A stretch of 15,373 nt of DNA from Methanomicrobiales archaeon (lineage in GTDB: Archaea > Halobacteriota > Methanomicrobia > Methanomicrobiales > Methanoculleaceae): positions 1 through 15,373 of the forward strand of contig JAAYND010000145.1 in NCBI GenBank assembly GCA_012521035.1, in the 5' to 3' direction. Positions 13,695 through 15,373 of the stretch are shown here, piece by piece. Numbering within the stretch: the first letter of the stretch is position 1; each line of letters opens with the position of its first letter. The notes below the pieces were generated by a model that made no database searches, had not been told where the DNA came from, and saw only the letters and a list, made by a program, of their open reading frames with translations. Made by a program: the position numbers and the translations under genes.

Positions 13695-14486
13695 ATGAGA
13701 GGAAAAGAGATTCGTCTGGAACGTATTATGGATCGGAATACCGGGAGGACCATCATCGTGCCGCTTGACCACGGCGTGACGCTCGGTCCTATCCCAGGAC
13801 TGGTCGATGTCGGGAAGACCATTGACCTTGTCGCTGACGGTGGAGCAAACGCGGTTGTCGGTCACCTGGGGCTTGCATTGCACGGCCATCGGGGGCACGG
13901 CCGGGATGTTGGCCTTATCATGCATCTCTCGGCGAGCACCAGCATCGGCCCTGACCCAAACGACAAAGTGCTCGTAAACACCGTCACAAACGCCCTGAAG
14001 ATGGGTGCAGACGGTGTCTCGGTGCACATCAACGTCGGGGCTGACTCAGAAGCACGGATGCTTGAAGACCTCGGCAGGGTCGCGATCACATGCATGGAGT
14101 GGGGGATGCCCCTCCTCGCGATGATGTACCCCCGTGGCAGGAAGGTCGTGGATGAACACGAGGTTGAGAGCGTCAAGATTGCCGCGCGGGTGGCTGCCGA
14201 ACTCGGCGCCGATATCGTCAAGACCGTCTACACCGGGGATCCGGACTCGTTCCAGGAGGTGACAGGGGGCTGCCCGGTGCCGGTCGTGGTCGCGGGTGGC
14301 TCAAAGACCGATGACCGCGCGATCCTTGACCTTGTGGAGGGCGCGATGGAAGGGGGTGCCGCCGGGATATCGATCGGGAGAAACGCCTTCCAGCATCAGG
14401 CGCCGGATCGTCTGATACGTGCCGCAGCGCTGATAATCCATGAGGGTCGGTCGGCAGAGGAAGCGGTAGAGATCCTTAGAGCGTGA
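13695..14486 (+). CDS. aroA': ADHS-family aldolase, first copy (2-amino-3,7-dideoxy-D-threo-hept-6-ulosonate synthase)
   Basis: In methanogens this family condenses a deoxy-keto sugar phosphate with aspartate semialdehyde to give ADH, the precursor of dehydroquinate. 263 residues from ATG 13695, with GGAGGAG 9 nt upstream. It is a class I aldolase TIM barrel: Asp25 in LDHG, Tyr145 in MMYPRG and the Schiff-base Lys176 in DIVKTVYTGD, with phosphate-binding VVVAGG (197-202) and ISIGRNAFQ (225-233). The N-terminus (GKEIRLERIMDRNTGR) is identical in the second copy except for a few residues. Residues 57-59 are HLG where the second copy has HKG. An FBP aldolase-like activity is an alternative. The 3' end nearly touches the next gene. 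Confidence 0.87.
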   Translation: MRGKEIRLERIMDRNTGRTIIVPLDHGVTLGPIPGLVDVGKTIDLVADGGANAVVGHLGLALHGHRGHGRDVGLIMHLSASTSIGPDPNDKVLVNTVTNALKMGADGVSVHINVGADSEARMLEDLGRVAITCMEWGMPLLAMMYPRGRKVVDEHEVESVKIAARVAAELGADIVKTVYTGDPDSFQEVTGGCPVPVVVAGGSKTDDRAILDLVEGAMEGGAAGISIGRNAFQHQAPDRLIRAAALIIHEGRSAEEAVEILRA

Positions 14487-14491
14487 TAAAG

Positions 14492-15277
14492 ATGATTGGA
14501 AAAGAGATCCGCCTGGAGCGGATAATGGACCGGAACACCGGTCGCGCCGTGATCATTCCGATGGATCACGGGTTTACCATGGGCCAGATCGAGGGGCTCC
14601 GCAACATGACGGGGATCGTCAGTGAGGTGAGCGAGGCCGGGGCGAACGCCATCGTGCTCCACAAGGGCATGGTGAAGGGAGGGCACCGGAAGCGCGGGAA
14701 GGATATCGGTCTCATCGTGCATCTCTCCGCGAGCACGTCGATGAACCCTGACCCGAACGACAAGGTGCTCGTCTGCACCGTGGAGGAGGCGGTCGCGCTC
14801 GGCGCCGATGCGGTCTCGATCCACATCAACCTGGGCGCGCCGCATGAGTCACGTATGATCGAGTCTGCCGGCGCGGTTGTGCGGGACTGCAACCGCTGGG
14901 GGATACCGCTCCTGATCATGATCTACCCACGGGGCGAGGGGATCGATCCTCATTCGCCGCAGTCGATCGGGCACTGCGTCCGGGTCGCCGAGGAGCTCAG
15001 GGCTGACCTGATCAAGACAAACTACACCGGGGATCCGGAGACCTTCCGCCAGATAACCGCCGCCTGCTCGGTGCCGGTGATGATCGCCGGCGGGGAGAAG
15101 GGCGGGGATCTCGAGACGCTCACGACCATCAGGGATGCCATCGCGGCGGGTGCGGCCGGGGTCTGCATGGGGAGGAACGCCTTCCAGCGCGACGACCCCG
15201 GGCGGTTCATAGGCTCGATCTGCCGGGTGGTGCACGAAGGGATAAGCCCGGCCGATGCTCTGGAGCGTGAGCGATGA
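14492..15277 (+). CDS. aroA': ADHS, second copy (2-amino-3,7-dideoxy-D-threo-hept-6-ulosonate synthase)
   Basis: Tandem paralog of the preceding gene. ATG 14492 was chosen because MIGKEIRLERIM aligns with the start of the first copy. GTG 14483, overlapping the previous stop as GTGA, is an alternative that adds three residues. From the ATG the protein is 261 residues. Expected catalytic residues are Asp25 in MDHG, Tyr145 in MIYPRG and Schiff-base Lys175 in DLIKTNYTGD, with VMIAGGEK (196-203) and VCMGRNAFQ (224-232) for phosphate binding. It has LHKG at 56-59, which from memory is also the form in the characterised Methanocaldococcus enzyme, so it may be the authentic ADHS. Its stop overlaps the dehydroquinate synthase II start as ATGA (15274-15277), supporting the pathway assignment. 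Confidence 0.92.
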   Translation: MIGKEIRLERIMDRNTGRAVIIPMDHGFTMGQIEGLRNMTGIVSEVSEAGANAIVLHKGMVKGGHRKRGKDIGLIVHLSASTSMNPDPNDKVLVCTVEEAVALGADAVSIHINLGAPHESRMIESAGAVVRDCNRWGIPLLIMIYPRGEGIDPHSPQSIGHCVRVAEELRADLIKTNYTGDPETFRQITAACSVPVMIAGGEKGGDLETLTTIRDAIAAGAAGVCMGRNAFQRDDPGRFIGSICRVVHEGISPADALERER

Positions 15278-15373
15278 AGCAGTTCTGGGTCGATATCAGG
15301 CCGTGGAGAAAGGATCTCGCGACCACCGCGATCGAGAGCGGGGCGGATGCCCTTGTGGTGGACGATGCTGAGC
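15274..15373 (+). CDS. aroB': 3-dehydroquinate synthase II, N-terminal fragment (runs off window)
   Basis: Converts ADH oxidatively, with NAD, to 3-dehydroquinate, completing the archaeal bypass of DAHP synthase and AroB. Only the first 33 codons are present. MKQFWVDIRPWRKDL followed by ATTAIESGADALVVDDAE matches the typical N-terminus of the archaeal enzyme. It overlaps the preceding ADHS gene by 4 nt (ATGA), so the two steps are encoded as a translationally coupled pair. The rest of the gene is beyond the right edge. Confidence 0.9.
   Translation, partial: MKQFWVDIRPWRKDLATTAIESGADALVVDDAE

Noticed and set aside
1..15373. CRISPR arrays, tRNA genes, complete insertion sequences
   Set aside because: I looked for regularly spaced repeats, T-loop GTTCRANYC patterns and terminal inverted repeats with transposase motifs, and saw none that would support a call.

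Overview
The window looks like a chromosomal segment of a methanogenic euryarchaeon, most likely Methanomicrobiales and probably close to Methanoculleus. That placement rests on gene content and recalled family features, not on a search. The archaeal markers are archaeosine tRNA-modification enzymes (TgtA, ArcS), a proteasome-activating nucleotidase (PAN), MBF1, an archaellin-like protein, an archaeal-type triosephosphate isomerase, an archaeal-type RNase P RNA and the ADHS/dehydroquinate synthase II route to aromatic amino acids. Several genes have a TATA-like box about 26 bp before a leaderless or short-leader start.

Layout. (1) 1-3772, minus strand: two tandem paralogous secreted or surface right-handed beta-helix proteins, separated by an AT-rich non-coding stretch. 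The first runs off the left edge and carries a Pro/Thr linker and the start of a CBM6-like module. The second has an N-terminal membrane anchor and no such module. (2) 3773-4423: no recognisable gene. (3) 4424-8682, minus strand: transcription order archaellin-like pilin, AMMECR1-family protein, tgtA, arcS. The last three overlap by 4 and 14 nt, an archaeosine operon. (4) 8863-9281, plus strand: RNase P RNA with TATA box and T-run. (5) 9379-9933, plus: an XRE-HTH plus twin-CBS regulator with a palindrome between its TATA box and start. (6) 10173-10847, minus: tpiA. (7) 11165-11428, plus: an unrecognised 87-residue protein. (8) 11473-13257: divergent PAN (minus) and MBF1 (plus) sharing a 57-bp intergenic region. 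(9) 13466-15373, plus: an aromatic biosynthesis operon with two tandem ADHS paralogs and the start of 3-dehydroquinate synthase II, genes overlapping or nearly touching.

How the genes work together. TgtA inserts preQ0 into the tRNA D-loop and ArcS converts it towards archaeosine; the coupled AMMECR1 protein may take part in the same process. PAN unfolds substrates for the 20S proteasome. ADHS followed by DHQ synthase II makes 3-dehydroquinate, the entry to the shikimate pathway in methanogens. The most intriguing non-coding region is the roughly 200-nt leader of this last operon. It holds a strong TATA box, short aromatic-rich reading frames and an inverted repeat covering the Shine-Dalgarno sequence of the first ADHS gene. 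This arrangement resembles translational attenuation, a hypothesis that needs testing.
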